DNA of 64,000 nt, from contig NZ_CP081183.1 of the NCBI RefSeq assembly GCF_019693215.1, forward strand, positions 2,421,226-2,485,225, in the 5' to 3' direction. Source of the stretch: Salinarchaeum sp. IM2453. GTDB taxonomy: Archaea > Halobacteriota > Halobacteria > Halobacteriales > Salinarchaeaceae. A program made the position numbers and the translations under genes. The notes below the pieces were generated by a model. The model did not search any database and was not told where the DNA came from. It worked only from the letters and a program-made list of their open reading frames with translations. Below, one piece after another: positions 45,182-54,601 of this stretch (the first letter of the stretch is position 1; each line of letters starts with the position of its first letter).

Positions 45182-46366
45182 ATGCCAAGTAGGAAGTTCT
45201 CAAGGCGGGATTTGCTGAAAAGCGCTGGCGTTGGCGTTGTTGGATTAGGTGTCGGTGCGGCAATTTACGAGCGAATGAACCGATACATTATCGGTACAAA
45301 ATCCAATGATGCAGTTTCGGCGATCTCGACGATGTCGGAGAGTAGTCCTCTAACAATTGATCTGACGGATCACACATCGTTGCAGTTGGTAAGTGGAACG
45401 TTCTCCGATGCCCGTCTTGAGACACTACTTTCTCGCCGTGATGTTGACTTTGCACAACCTGACCGATACTTAGACATGCCGCCTGTCGATGTTGAGGAAA
45501 CACCAGAGGATCAAACTGTTCCATGGGGCATCGACCGAATTGGAGCTCCAGCCGTTCATGAGTCAGGAGAGTCCGGATCCGGAATTGAGGTAGGTGTAAT
45601 CGATAGTGGGATTAACAATACTCATCCAGATCTTGAGGAAAACATAGCGGACCCATCAGATGAGGAGAACCACAATGCATGGTCGTCATGCGGGGGCGGA
45701 GACTGTGAATACCCGTGGACTGACGACAGCGGCCATGGAACGCATGTTTCAGGAACGATCGCTGCGGAAGAAAGTTCGGAGGGCGTCCTTGGAGTTGCTC
45801 CGGACGCGACACTCCACGCTCTGAAAGTATGCAATTCCTCTGGCCGATGCCGGACATCTGCGATTGCGGAAGCAATTCGGCATTCAGCTGATCAGGGTTG
45901 GGATGTAATTAACCTCAGTCTGGGGTCACCACGATCAGCTCCAGCTCTTGAGGCAGCGGGTGAATACGCGCTTGAGGCTGGTGTATTACCTATTGCTGCA
46001 GCTGGTAATCGTGGTCGAAGCGATTCAATTGGCTATCCTGCTGCATATGATGAGTTTGTCGCAGTTACTGCAACAACCGAGAACGACAGCCTGGCTGGGT
46101 TTTCCAGCAGGGGCCCAGAAGCGGATATCGCAGCACCGGGAGCAGAAGTCTATTCCGCTGATCTGGATGGATATAGTACACAGAGCGGAACATCAATGGC
46201 AGCACCGCACGTCACGGGGGCGGCCGCTCACGTAATCAATAACACTGAGTCTGTTGATGAAGCACGGCAACAGTTGTTGTCAAGCGCTGAGGACATTGGA
46301 TTAGACGATAACGAGCAAGGTGCTGGACTCGTTGATGTTGCGGCCGCTTTGGAGGTACCACGGTAA
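45182..46366 (+). CDS. Tat-exported subtilase (halolysin-like)
   Basis: The 394-residue extracellular serine protease of family S8 has a Tat signal SRRDLLKSAGVGVVGLG. It is followed by an inhibitor-type prodomain (to about residue 110) and the catalytic core with Asp141 (VGVIDSGINNTHPD), His185 (DSGHGTHVSG) and Ser338 (SGTSMAAPHV). There are two cysteines (SSCGGGDCEYP) and a pair further on (VCNSSGRCR), which may form disulfides. In contrast to the other S8 protein in this window it looks canonical. It lacks the C-terminal extension of classical halolysins. Confidence 0.92.
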   Translation: MPSRKFSRRDLLKSAGVGVVGLGVGAAIYERMNRYIIGTKSNDAVSAISTMSESSPLTIDLTDHTSLQLVSGTFSDARLETLLSRRDVDFAQPDRYLDMPPVDVEETPEDQTVPWGIDRIGAPAVHESGESGSGIEVGVIDSGINNTHPDLEENIADPSDEENHNAWSSCGGGDCEYPWTDDSGHGTHVSGTIAAEESSEGVLGVAPDATLHALKVCNSSGRCRTSAIAEAIRHSADQGWDVINLSLGSPRSAPALEAAGEYALEAGVLPIAAAGNRGRSDSIGYPAAYDEFVAVTATTENDSLAGFSSRGPEADIAAPGAEVYSADLDGYSTQSGTSMAAPHVTGAAAHVINNTESVDEARQQLLSSAEDIGLDDNEQGAGLVDVAAALEVPR

Positions 46367-46373
46367 CATAAAG

Positions 46374-46415
46374 TGAAGTACCTCGGGGTCAGGCCCCGAG
46401 GCACTCTGTCTATAT
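46374..46415. repeat. family A hairpin
   Basis: gtacctcggggtcaggccccgaggc forms a strong hairpin just after the subtilase stop, followed by actctgtc, the arm that also closes other family A copies. It may serve as a terminator. Confidence 0.55.
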
Positions 46416-46522
46416 CTTTGTAGATCTCAATCTTCCGTATATTGATTTTCTCACAGGATAATCTGAGCACCAAGTGTCTATGTTGTCGCCAAGATTTTGC
46501 CTAATCAGCACAATGTACTCGT

Positions 46523-46948
46523 ATGGCAGACTCACATTGGAAAACGTTTACAATTGACGCTAGCCAGAGTAGTCCTGAATGGTTCAATCACGGGGATACA
46601 CATGCTCACGCGGAGCTTGCTGTATCTCAGGAGGATATCAAGGACCTAAGTGACGGTGAAGTAAGCAATGTCAATGGTGTCGATTTTTCGACTGACTGCT
46701 TGCTGTATATCGCTAGTGTTGGTCCTGATGCTGGATGTGATAATCTCGTGGTTGATGATGTTACAACGGAAGGAGAGCGGCTAACGGTAGATGCACACGT
46801 CGAGTGCGAAGCTGGTATGGTCGCGCAGGTGATTACCTATCCGGCAACATTCCTTCATGTTGAGGATGCAAATATCGACCAAGCAACTGTATCAGTGACC
46901 GACGGCTGGCAGGACACACACACTATCACGATAACACCAGATAACTAA
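46523..46948 (+). CDS. hypothetical acidic protein
   Basis: The 141-residue acidic protein starts MADSHWKTFTIDASQ. Alternating hydrophobic residues suggest a beta-sandwich; there is no signal peptide or recognisable motif. Upstream of it is a family A hairpin, and downstream is a family D repeat. I do not recognise the family. Confidence 0.55.
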   Translation: MADSHWKTFTIDASQSSPEWFNHGDTHAHAELAVSQEDIKDLSDGEVSNVNGVDFSTDCLLYIASVGPDAGCDNLVVDDVTTEGERLTVDAHVECEAGMVAQVITYPATFLHVEDANIDQATVSVTDGWQDTHTITITPDN

Positions 46949-47079
46949 ATTGACTGGACTGCTTCTGCGACTGTTCGATTTCCTCCCACAAATAAATCCA
47001 AGAGATTTGACTCAGTATCAACGTAAGTATCCTGTAGGTGGTAATTTTTAGCTCTATATTTGCGATTTAGCTGAATGCA

Positions 47080-47140
47080 GGCGCTAAGCCCCGTGCTCAA
47101 GGAGCGACCAACGGCGGCGAGTAGCCAGGGATAGTTCACA
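47080..47140. repeat. family D repeat arm
   Basis: The stretch caggcgctaagccccgtgct, then caaggagcgaccaacggcgg, matches the inverse of 58590-58650. It is an IS end remnant typical of IS1341-type elements. Confidence 0.5.
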
Positions 47141-47223
47141 AAGGTCAGGGGTTGACTATGAGAGGATCACGGTAAGCTTCATTACCATGGAATACTTTGT
47201 TGTATTGTAACACGGTGGTTGTT

Positions 47224-47382
47224 ATGAATTGGCTGATCAAAGCAATACTCAAAGCGGCCGCGGGTAAAGTAGCAAAAGAAGTCGTTATGGAACTCATTAA
47301 GCGGTTGAAAAAGGCAGTTCGTGAACAGAATGCACAAATAACGCTATCGTCCAGTCAGCAGTCTGGGACGAGTAGCGCCTAA
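47224..47382 (+). CDS. 52-residue amphipathic small protein
   Basis: ATG at 47224 encodes MNWLIKAILKAAAGKVAKEV, continuing VMELIKRLKKAVREQ. It is an amphipathic, lysine-rich helical stretch with a Ser/Gln-rich tail. The positive charge contrasts with the acidic haloarchaeal norm. An upstream extension of nine codons is less likely. The frame could be a small membrane-active peptide; the gene call is tentative. Confidence 0.4.
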   Translation: MNWLIKAILKAAAGKVAKEVVMELIKRLKKAVREQNAQITLSSSQQSGTSSA

Positions 47383-47573
47383 GCTGGCTGTACGACATGT
47401 CTCCTGCGCACTGTACTTTCCAAACCATGAGCCACGGCTGAACTGTATGTCTAACATTATTCCATAGGCCAGTCTGTGGCATTCGCTCCGCTATTATTAT
47501 AACAATTCTAATTGGACAGCGAGAGTATTAAGCTCCACCAACGGTGGGACGAGGAACTCGCGCTACTTTTCAT

Positions 47574-48521
47574 TCAGAACTCACTGTCTAACTTGTCATC
47601 AAGCATCCCTGCAATCTTATCGACGCGGTCAAAGCCGGAAGTTCCGGACAGAAGCGGGATTTGATAAATAGCTGGAGCAAACTCTGATTCAGCAATGCTA
47701 ATCTGCTCTTGTTGGTCCTGATATCGGGGCCAACAGGTCGAACAATCAGGGGATGCGTCTTGTAAAACACGATTCATGATTACACAACCGACTGAAATTT
47801 CATCTTCATCTAGCTGTGATAATAATCGTCTTGTTTCTGCGATTGCCATTGACTCAGGGAGCGTTACAGCTCGAAATTCTGTCCGATCACCATTTCGTAA
47901 TCTGTCACCAACATTTTCGGTGATGGATTCAAGCCGATCAACCCGATCACTATAGGTAATTGAGTTATCTTCTCTTCCGAAGAGTTTTCCAACGGTTCCT
48001 GCCACCGATGTTAGTCGGCCACGAAGCGAAAGAAGTCGTCCGAGTGTCGTGTTCATCACATCTGGTAGATTCAATAGTCGTAGTGTATGGCCGGTCGGTG
48101 CTGTATCAAAAATTACGACTTCATATTCAGGATGGTCATCGTACTCGACAAATAGATCAAGAACTGCAACTTCATCGGCACCTGGAATTAACCCGCGCTC
48201 GGTGATTGCGTCAATATCCCTATCTTGGACATCAACTCCTAGCGATTTGACATCGTTCAGTATTTGATTAAAGTCATCTCCATATCGTTCTCGAAACCGG
48301 TGCTTTGGGTCAATCTCAATCGCATCAAGTAATGGGTTTGACTTGATCTGTGTCGGTGTATCGTCAACATCCGTGTCCAGCGCATCAGAAAGGCTGTGGG
48401 CTGGATCCGTGCTAATAACTAGTGTCTTATAACCGTTGTTGGAAGCAAGCAATCCAGTCGCCCCTGCCATTGTACTCTTGCCTACTCCCCCTTTTCCTCC
48501 GTATAAAACAAATTGTGTCAT
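47574..48521 (-). CDS. Get3/ArsA-family ATPase
   Basis: The 315-residue soluble ATPase is of the kind that guides tail-anchored proteins to membranes or energises arsenite pumps. It shows the P-loop VLYGGKGGVGKST (5-17), switch I STDPAHSLSDAL, switch II FDTAPTGHTLRLLNLP and the zinc-like CSTCWPRYQDQ motif that links the Get3 dimer. The ATG at 48521 is preferred because the P-loop strand begins right after it. A tail-anchored substrate, the Mrr-type nuclease, lies in the same window, but no direct link is implied. Confidence 0.88.
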   Translation of the reverse strand: MTQFVLYGGKGGVGKSTMAGATGLLASNNGYKTLVISTDPAHSLSDALDTDVDDTPTQIKSNPLLDAIEIDPKHRFRERYGDDFNQILNDVKSLGVDVQDRDIDAITERGLIPGADEVAVLDLFVEYDDHPEYEVVIFDTAPTGHTLRLLNLPDVMNTTLGRLLSLRGRLTSVAGTVGKLFGREDNSITYSDRVDRLESITENVGDRLRNGDRTEFRAVTLPESMAIAETRRLLSQLDEDEISVGCVIMNRVLQDASPDCSTCWPRYQDQQEQISIAESEFAPAIYQIPLLSGTSGFDRVDKIAGMLDDKLDSEF

Positions 48522-48654
48522 GAGTAAATTGTATACCGAGTACAAATACAACGGTCTATAGCTTCATGACAACTGCGGTAGGAGCAACCTATGTCAGCGT
48601 ATAACACAAAATCATATAGACGGCTGACCGCTAATAGAGAATCTGTTCATTTAT

Positions 48655-48960
48655 TTCCATCCACGGCTAAAAATCGGCAGGAATCCCCCGGTACTGCACC
48701 GCTTGGTTGGAAGGATCAGAGTTGCAGTCGGTTCGACATAACCAGACCACTGGCGAAGTCAAGCCGCCATCTTCGACCTCGACATAGAATGCAAAGGTAT
48801 CGTGTGTGTCGGAATCCACGGCCAGCGGCTCAACCGGGAATTTCTTCAGATGTAGTGTGGCCCAAATCCCAATATTGTCCGGGGTCTTGGGCAGTTGAGC
48901 CGCATGGAGACAGCTATGCCTACGTCTCAGTTACGAACAACACTCTAGATTGACGACCTC
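48655..48960. repeat. family B repeat element
   Basis: Starting with cacggctaaaaatcggcagg and gtactgcaccgcttggttgg, followed by gttgcagtcggttcgac, ataaccagaccac and ggaatccacggccagcgg, it shows the family B order. It is flanked by other low-complexity sequence. No gene lies between Get3 and the TRIC-type channel. Confidence 0.55.
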
Positions 48961-49098
48961 ATGTTGGTCGGATCCTAATTGTCGACTTCATTCACACTCC
49001 TGAACAAATGAAATTTCGCCTCCTACCGCTGTAAATCGTGCGTATGCGCAGATCAGGTTTCAAATATTACGATATATGCCTTTGACGTCAAATGAGTA

Positions 49099-49755
49099 CT
49101 AGGCTCGTAGTCGTTCCAAATCTTGTGCTGTAGGGAGACTCCAGCCATATGAGACTGCGATCAACCGAGTCATGACTGTTATCGTCGCGCATGCAGCCGC
49201 AGCCATTCCTTCAAGACCCCCAACCGGACCGACCAGCCAATATGAAATTCCTCCTAGGACAGCACAACTCGCATAAAAGTCTTCAAACAGAATGAACGGA
49301 GAGCGGTCAAGAAGGATGTCAGCAAATGCTCCGCCCCCAGCAGCATTAATCATTGCAACTGCGATAATTCCGAGCGCAGAGATCCCGGCTTCGGTCGCGA
49401 CAATTGCACCAGTTGTTGCGAACGCAGCAAGCCCGATTGCATCGGAAATAACCGTAACTGGATGACGCTCTGGTGAAGACAAAGCGATGCTCAATAAGAT
49501 TGCAAGAAGAATACCAAGTAGACCTAAGCCAATCTCAATCGGTGATTGGAGTGCTAACGGAACTCGCATGACAAGAAGATCACGAGTCACACCGCCTGCA
49601 AACGCCATTGCTAACCCAACAATAGCAATGCCAAACAGGTCAAACTCTTCATCAATACCCTTTGAAGCCCCTACGAATGCGAATGCGACCAGCCCGATGG
49701 TATTCATAACGGCGAATGGATCACCAAGTAACACCGTGGCAACATCTTGAGACAC
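49099..49755 (-). CDS. TRIC-type cation channel (UPF0126)
   Basis: The 218-residue protein has seven hydrophobic helices in two halves with the repeated GLVAFAFVGASKG and GLAAFATTGAIVA patterns and the GGVTRDLLV and GGGAFADILL motifs of the TRIC/YicG family, which conducts monovalent cations. It lies 86 bp downstream of the TrkA-C gene pair, in the same direction, and may be co-regulated with them. Confidence 0.88.
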   Translation of the reverse strand: MSQDVATVLLGDPFAVMNTIGLVAFAFVGASKGIDEEFDLFGIAIVGLAMAFAGGVTRDLLVMRVPLALQSPIEIGLGLLGILLAILLSIALSSPERHPVTVISDAIGLAAFATTGAIVATEAGISALGIIAVAMINAAGGGAFADILLDRSPFILFEDFYASCAVLGGISYWLVGPVGGLEGMAAAACATITVMTRLIAVSYGWSLPTAQDLERLRA

Positions 49756-49841
49756 TGCCTCAGGCTATGGAAAACGTGCGTTTTAGCATTTCGTATTAGG
49801 AACAGAGCGCCGGTCGACATGTTCGACGAATAAAAGAGAAT

Positions 49842-50963
49842 TCAGGAAAGCTGTTTAGCCTGCCGAAGTAAATCGGGGCTAGCAATCAGATACAAGGTAT
49901 CTTGAGCTTGAATTAGCCGGGAAGTGTCTGGGAGAACCGTCGTTGTTCCATCTTCTGAGCGAATTGCAATCGTTGTCCCAGTTAACGCTGAAACTGGCTG
50001 ACCGATTAGCGTACTTTCTTCGGTTATCGTCACCTTTTCCATTGTCTCTGGTGCAGATCGGAGGAGGGAGGCAAATTCGCGGTCTGCGGATGAACCATCA
50101 GGAAGTGTAGCCAGCCGATACTGATTGGTTGCTGACAGAGCATTGACTGCACTGGAATCAACAGCAAGTGTTACAACGTCTCCGTGTTTCCCACGGAATT
50201 CACCATCTGTAACAACCGTTGGACTGTCTGTCACATCCCAGACTTGTACAGTATCGCCAGTACTTGCGGCAGCAGGAGGGTCTGCACGAATTGCAACTGC
50301 CACGGTTCCCGGAGCAAGTGTCGGTCCAAGGCCAGATGTTCGTCCGCCGACAGCTAGATATTCAACAGATCCGTCGGTCGTTAGTTCAATATCGACGTGC
50401 CCGACAGAATAATCCGTTTTGATTCGCTCTATGATTCGGGTTTTGAGCTCAGTCGTGGTGATCGGACGTGGGAGCAATAGGACAGTGTCTGAGATTTCTG
50501 CTTTGACTTCCTCAGAAACCGTATCATATCCTGAGATGTCATCGATTTCTTTTGGAAGGCGAACGCGAAGAATTCGTCCCTTTGATCGAACAAGTTCACC
50601 AACATTTCCGTCAATATTCGGAAGATGAGCCATGTCTACGATGTTGACTCCAATCCGATCACCGAGTCGACGTCCAAGATCCGCGCCGATGCCTCCAGCA
50701 GCAAAGGACAGCAGGGTTAATACTGCCGGCTGGAGTCCAACAGCAATGTCTGTTCCGCCAATGGCTAATCCAAGTGTGGCTGTCGTATTGAGCCAGAGGG
50801 CCACGGCACTTAATCCAAGTAAAACAGCAATACCCTCTGGGAGAGGCATGCCAGAATACCACCTGAATAAACTGGCTGCAACTGCTCCGACAACGGTACT
50901 GAGTACTCCGAGTCCGAGGATTCGAACTGCACCATCAAGTACAAGTTCAACATTTTCAATCAT
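49842..50963 (-). CDS. membrane protein with TrkA-C domain (second of pair)
   Basis: The 373-residue protein starts with three to four hydrophobic helices (residues 10-95), then a basic linker, a middle domain without clear motif, and a C-terminal TrkA-C (RCK_C) domain (KVTITEESTLIGQPVSALTG, then IAIRSEDGTTTVLPD). The RCK_N domain and a potassium filter are both absent. Its ATG overlaps the stop of the upstream paralogue by 4 nt. Likely a potassium-transport regulator with a ligand-sensing tail. Confidence 0.7.
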   Translation of the reverse strand: MIENVELVLDGAVRILGLGVLSTVVGAVAASLFRWYSGMPLPEGIAVLLGLSAVALWLNTTATLGLAIGGTDIAVGLQPAVLTLLSFAAGGIGADLGRRLGDRIGVNIVDMAHLPNIDGNVGELVRSKGRILRVRLPKEIDDISGYDTVSEEVKAEISDTVLLLPRPITTTELKTRIIERIKTDYSVGHVDIELTTDGSVEYLAVGGRTSGLGPTLAPGTVAVAIRADPPAAASTGDTVQVWDVTDSPTVVTDGEFRGKHGDVVTLAVDSSAVNALSATNQYRLATLPDGSSADREFASLLRSAPETMEKVTITEESTLIGQPVSALTGTTIAIRSEDGTTTVLPDTSRLIQAQDTLYLIASPDLLRQAKQLS

Positions 50964-52165
50964 TGAATAGTCCCCCCAGTGATTACGGTTTCAAAGTCCT
51001 GAAGCTGTGATTGAGACCCGACAGCAAAGAGTTCATCTCCAGCAGAGAGGATAATTTCACCATCGGTGGCAAATTCCCATCCTTTTCGTGCTGTTTGTCT
51101 GGATCCAGTCTGGCGGAATGCTACAATAGCAATACCATGTTCGTCGCGTATCTTTGGAAGAGATATTGACCGTCCATCAAACGTACTTTCTTTGCGAATC
51201 GTAAGTTTTTGGAACTGGTTCCCAGCTTCACGCAATACAGACAAGACCTCAAACTCACGTCGGACACCCTGTGAAGGAATTGCTACTCGAACATCATTCG
51301 CTTCAAGCAATGAGCTTACCCGATTCTCGTGAACAACAACAGTTAGACGGGATTGCCCCTGCTGATCAGTCAGGTTCAGACGTTCTCTTTCGGTATCCAC
51401 ATCAGGAGTACGAGCAGATTCGCCAACACTGATTACCTTTCCGCTGATCGTTTGTGAAGGAGTCTTCAAAATAGCTCGATCACCGCGTGAGACACCATCT
51501 GGAATAAGTCCAGTTATCGATACGGCCCGACGATTGTGAGGAACAAGCTGTGAAAGACTTCCTAGTGGAGGAGCAACTGTGAGATGTGCATTCCCTTGCT
51601 CATCGACTGAAGCGGAAATGTCAGTTAGTTCATGTTCAACTTTTAGTCGGTCTTCTAATCGTGCCTCCAATTCCGGAATTGGAAGATCAGCAGGCAGTGT
51701 AACTGCTTCTTCCTGTAGCTTCGTGCGAAGTTCATCGTTAACCGGCGGATATCCTTCCATGTCGGTCACAGACACTGGCCGAATTGTAACTTCGCCAAAC
51801 CCACCTACAACACGGATTACATCTGCAGAAAGTGTTTGACGTCGAATTGATCGAAGCGAGAATCTACGAGGAAGTTCAGCGCCAAGCTTGTCTCCTTGGC
51901 TATGTGCATAAATAGCAAGCATCATTACAATCAAGATTGCCACGATGAACCGTGGAGCACGTGCGACACTCTCATCAAGAAGTCCCATAAGGCCACCGTT
52001 AACACCAGCAACAGCAGCGGCGAGAACAATTACTGCAAATGCCGGTATTGATACTCCTGTTGCATATCGAAATAGGAATCCAAGAAACCCAGCAATAAAC
52101 GCAGGAATAATCCCAGCAAGGAGACCCAAATATACACCTAATAACACCTCCGTCGTGAGGCTCAT
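50960..52165 (-). CDS. membrane protein with TrkA-C domain (first of pair)
   Basis: The 401-residue protein has three hydrophobic helices (residues 5-95), an arginine-rich linker, a mid-region with three beta-rich parts, and a C-terminal TrkA-C domain (KLTIRKESTFDGRSISLPKI, then AGDELFAVGSQSQLQDFETV). It is a paralogue of its downstream neighbour with identical layout and 4-nt overlap. No TGYGD or other selectivity filter exists. The two may form a hetero-oligomer. Confidence 0.7.
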   Translation of the reverse strand: MSLTTEVLLGVYLGLLAGIIPAFIAGFLGFLFRYATGVSIPAFAVIVLAAAVAGVNGGLMGLLDESVARAPRFIVAILIVMMLAIYAHSQGDKLGAELPRRFSLRSIRRQTLSADVIRVVGGFGEVTIRPVSVTDMEGYPPVNDELRTKLQEEAVTLPADLPIPELEARLEDRLKVEHELTDISASVDEQGNAHLTVAPPLGSLSQLVPHNRRAVSITGLIPDGVSRGDRAILKTPSQTISGKVISVGESARTPDVDTERERLNLTDQQGQSRLTVVVHENRVSSLLEANDVRVAIPSQGVRREFEVLSVLREAGNQFQKLTIRKESTFDGRSISLPKIRDEHGIAIVAFRQTGSRQTARKGWEFATDGEIILSAGDELFAVGSQSQLQDFETVITGGTIQ

Positions 52166-52203
52166 AATAAAGAATTATTGCTATTATACATACGGTTGTT
52201 GGG

Positions 52204-52575
52204 TATTGACCTACTCCCCCCGTGAGCGGGGTGGGATTCCCACGGCATCACACCGCCTAGTTGGCAGTTTCAGGTTCGCAGTCTCGTTGACATGACCAGA
52301 TTACTAGCAGGACAAAGCTGCTGTTTGTGATCCTGGCATGGTATTCAGCGGTACCGTGGTTTGTCGGAATCCACAGCCAGCGGTCCGAAGGTAGACAAAC
52401 CCCCGATATCATCCGTTCAACAGGGCGGCGAAACCGCCTCGGTGTGGCCATGTCTACGATCCGATTGAATACAAGACTTCAGGACGGCTTAACCCCGTGG
52501 AGAGATTCTCAGTTGGTGGCTTCATCCACCCCACCCGTAAACGGGTGAGTGTTCGCCTCGATACCGCCGTAAAGC
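52204..52575. mobile_element. family B element, complete-looking
   Basis: The left end has cccccgtgagcggggtgggattcccacggcatc, followed by cagtctcgttgacatgacc and ggaatccacagccagcgg. The right end has ccaccccacccgtaaacgggtgagtg. Ends of this type flank IS1341/IS605 group elements; here they enclose no gene. The related copies are at 54996-55330, 48655-48960 and 14738-14925. Confidence 0.6.
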
Positions 52576-52649
52576 GGTTGATGAATCAGACCCCCGGCGT
52601 TTAAACTTGTGGTAATCAACGCAAAATTAATAACTAAACATTATAAATT

Positions 52650-53060
52650 AAAATTGATATTTGGTTCTACGTTAGTGACGATGGACCGACGAGGATGCCA
52701 CTGGAACAACTGGAACCTCTTGATGTCAACGACAAGACGGAGCAAGCTATCGAAGACTAGCACTACTGGCTCAACCGCTGATCGTCCTTCGCCAGCGGGA
52801 ATCCCTGCGTGGGTCGTATCGGAACACACAATCTGGCGGGTACCGGAGCCCCCAATATGCTCAACAGTCTCCCTAACCGACCAATCTCTAAGACGGAGGC
52901 TGACACGCTCCCTACTGGGGAAGAGGTAGAGGTAGTGTTTCCACCGACGTCCGAAAGTATCACCGAGGACACCGACGGAGAACTGCGAATTCACGATCTG
53001 CTAGTGTTCACTGGCAAGCGAGTTGTAGCGATTGCATACTTCGAAGCTGAGACTGAGTGA
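52650..53060 (+). pseudogene. decayed hypothetical gene with in-frame stops
   Basis: One frame reads KIDIWFYVSDDGPTRMPLEQ, then LEPLDVNDKTEQAIED, a TAG (52758), HYWLNR, a TGA (52779), and continues to 53060 with MLNSLPNRPISKTEADTLPT and GEEVEVVFPP. The sequence on both sides of the stops has protein-like acidic composition. It is probably a broken gene; its family is not recognised. An 83-codon frame from 52809 is its intact 3' part. Confidence 0.45.
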
Positions 53061-53194
53061 ACAGTTATTGCCGATCTGGATAACCTGTAGCTGAAATAGG
53101 CTCCTCTCTTCTCTTTTTCTCACGTCAAGAAAGAAATCCTTCTTTCCATAATCGTGATTTCCAAAATCCAAAGTTCTAATGTAGCGCGGATTCG

Positions 53195-54580
53195 ATGACC
53201 CATATGACACAGTTCGTTGATCGGGAGTACGAACTTGATCACCTGACGGGCTGTTATGAGTCCGATTCCGCCGAGTTCGTCGTCATCTACGGCCGCCGCC
53301 GCCTCGGGAAGAGTGAACTCGTCCGTCAGTCCATCTCTGACCGAGACGACGCCATCTACTACCAGGCAGTCGAATCGACCGCACAGAACCAGCTGGAACA
53401 GTTCGTCGACGCTGCCACTGCGCAGTTCCCATCGATACAGAACGTCCGACGTGACTGGGAAGTGGTCCTCGAATCTCTCGGCGAAGAAGACGCGATCGTC
53501 ATCATCGACGAGTTCCCGTTTCTCATCGAGGAAGACGACTCACTCCCATCACGAATTCAGCGCGTCTGGGATCTGCACCTACAAAACACCGAGACGACGC
53601 TCGTCCTCGTCGGTTCCTCGATTAGCGTTATGGAGAACAAGGTTCTCTCCGGAAGCGCTCCGCTGTACGGACGCCGAACGGCGACGTTCGATCTCGAGCC
53701 ACTCTCATTAACTGATTCTCGGCACTTCTTCCCGGGCTACGACCCCGAAACTACGGTCACAGCGTGGTCAATCTACGGTGGGACGCCGTACTACCTGCAG
53801 ACAATCGATCCTGATCGGTCACTGGCAGCGAACGTCCAACAGTCGATTCTCTCGGAACGTGGGTTACTGTACTCAGAGCCGGAGTTTCTGCTCCGGACTG
53901 AACTCCGCCAGCCCAACACGTATTTCAGTATACTCCGGGCGCTTGCTCACGGCCGGCGAACACCGAACGAGATCGCGGGGATGGCCGGTGTCGAGTCACA
54001 GTCGCTCAGTACGTATCTGCAGAAACTCCGTCGACTCCGTCTCGTCGAACGACATATTCCGGTGACAGAGTCGCCAACAGCATCGAAACGAGGTCGGTAT
54101 CGAATCGCTGCACCACTCTTTCGCTTCTGGTTCCGATTCGTCCATGGAAACCAAGATCAACTTCGCATCCTTGGAGATGACGCGTACGAAGAGCTCGTCG
54201 CCCCTGAACTCGCGGATTACGTGAGCCCGCTTTTCGAACGGCTGTGTCAGCGGGCGCTCCGAACACTCATCGACCGGCAGTTCCGTGATGTTGGTCAGTG
54301 GTGGTTCAAAGAACACGAACTAGACGTACTCGGGCTTACCGATGAGGGCCTCGTTGCTGGTGAGTGCAAGTTCACGTCATCGCCCGTGAGCGAGGGCGTG
54401 CTCTCCGATCTCGAAAGAACCACAGCAGAAGTTCAGTGGTCTGGGTCACCCGCGAACGCAGAACCGCTCTACGTATTCTTCAGTCGCTCTGGATACACAG
54501 ACGATCTTACCGATGTCGCAGACTCTCGGGACGATGTTCGCCTCTTTGGCCTGAGCGACCTCGTTGACCAACACAAGTAA
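53195..54580 (+). CDS. archaeal P-loop ATPase with winged helix and DUF234 nuclease-like domain
   Basis: The 461-residue protein belongs to the archaeal ATPase/DUF234 family. It begins FVDREYELDHL, then P-loop VIYGRRRLGKSEL, Walker B AIVIIDEFPFLI, and sensor LVLVGSSISVM. The middle is a winged helix (AHGRRTPNEIAGMAG). The C-terminal DUF234 part ends with WWFKEHELDVLGLTDEGLVA and GECKF, the E-x-K-type nuclease-like motif. The region is clearly GC-richer than its surroundings and its codon use differs, pointing to transfer. Start may be ATG at 53195 or 53204. It is flanked by broken genes and family B elements. Confidence 0.85.
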   Translation: MTHMTQFVDREYELDHLTGCYESDSAEFVVIYGRRRLGKSELVRQSISDRDDAIYYQAVESTAQNQLEQFVDAATAQFPSIQNVRRDWEVVLESLGEEDAIVIIDEFPFLIEEDDSLPSRIQRVWDLHLQNTETTLVLVGSSISVMENKVLSGSAPLYGRRTATFDLEPLSLTDSRHFFPGYDPETTVTAWSIYGGTPYYLQTIDPDRSLAANVQQSILSERGLLYSEPEFLLRTELRQPNTYFSILRALAHGRRTPNEIAGMAGVESQSLSTYLQKLRRLRLVERHIPVTESPTASKRGRYRIAAPLFRFWFRFVHGNQDQLRILGDDAYEELVAPELADYVSPLFERLCQRALRTLIDRQFRDVGQWWFKEHELDVLGLTDEGLVAGECKFTSSPVSEGVLSDLERTTAEVQWSGSPANAEPLYVFFSRSGYTDDLTDVADSRDDVRLFGLSDLVDQHK

Positions 54581-54601
54581 ACAAACTTGAGGAGAAGAGC
54601 T

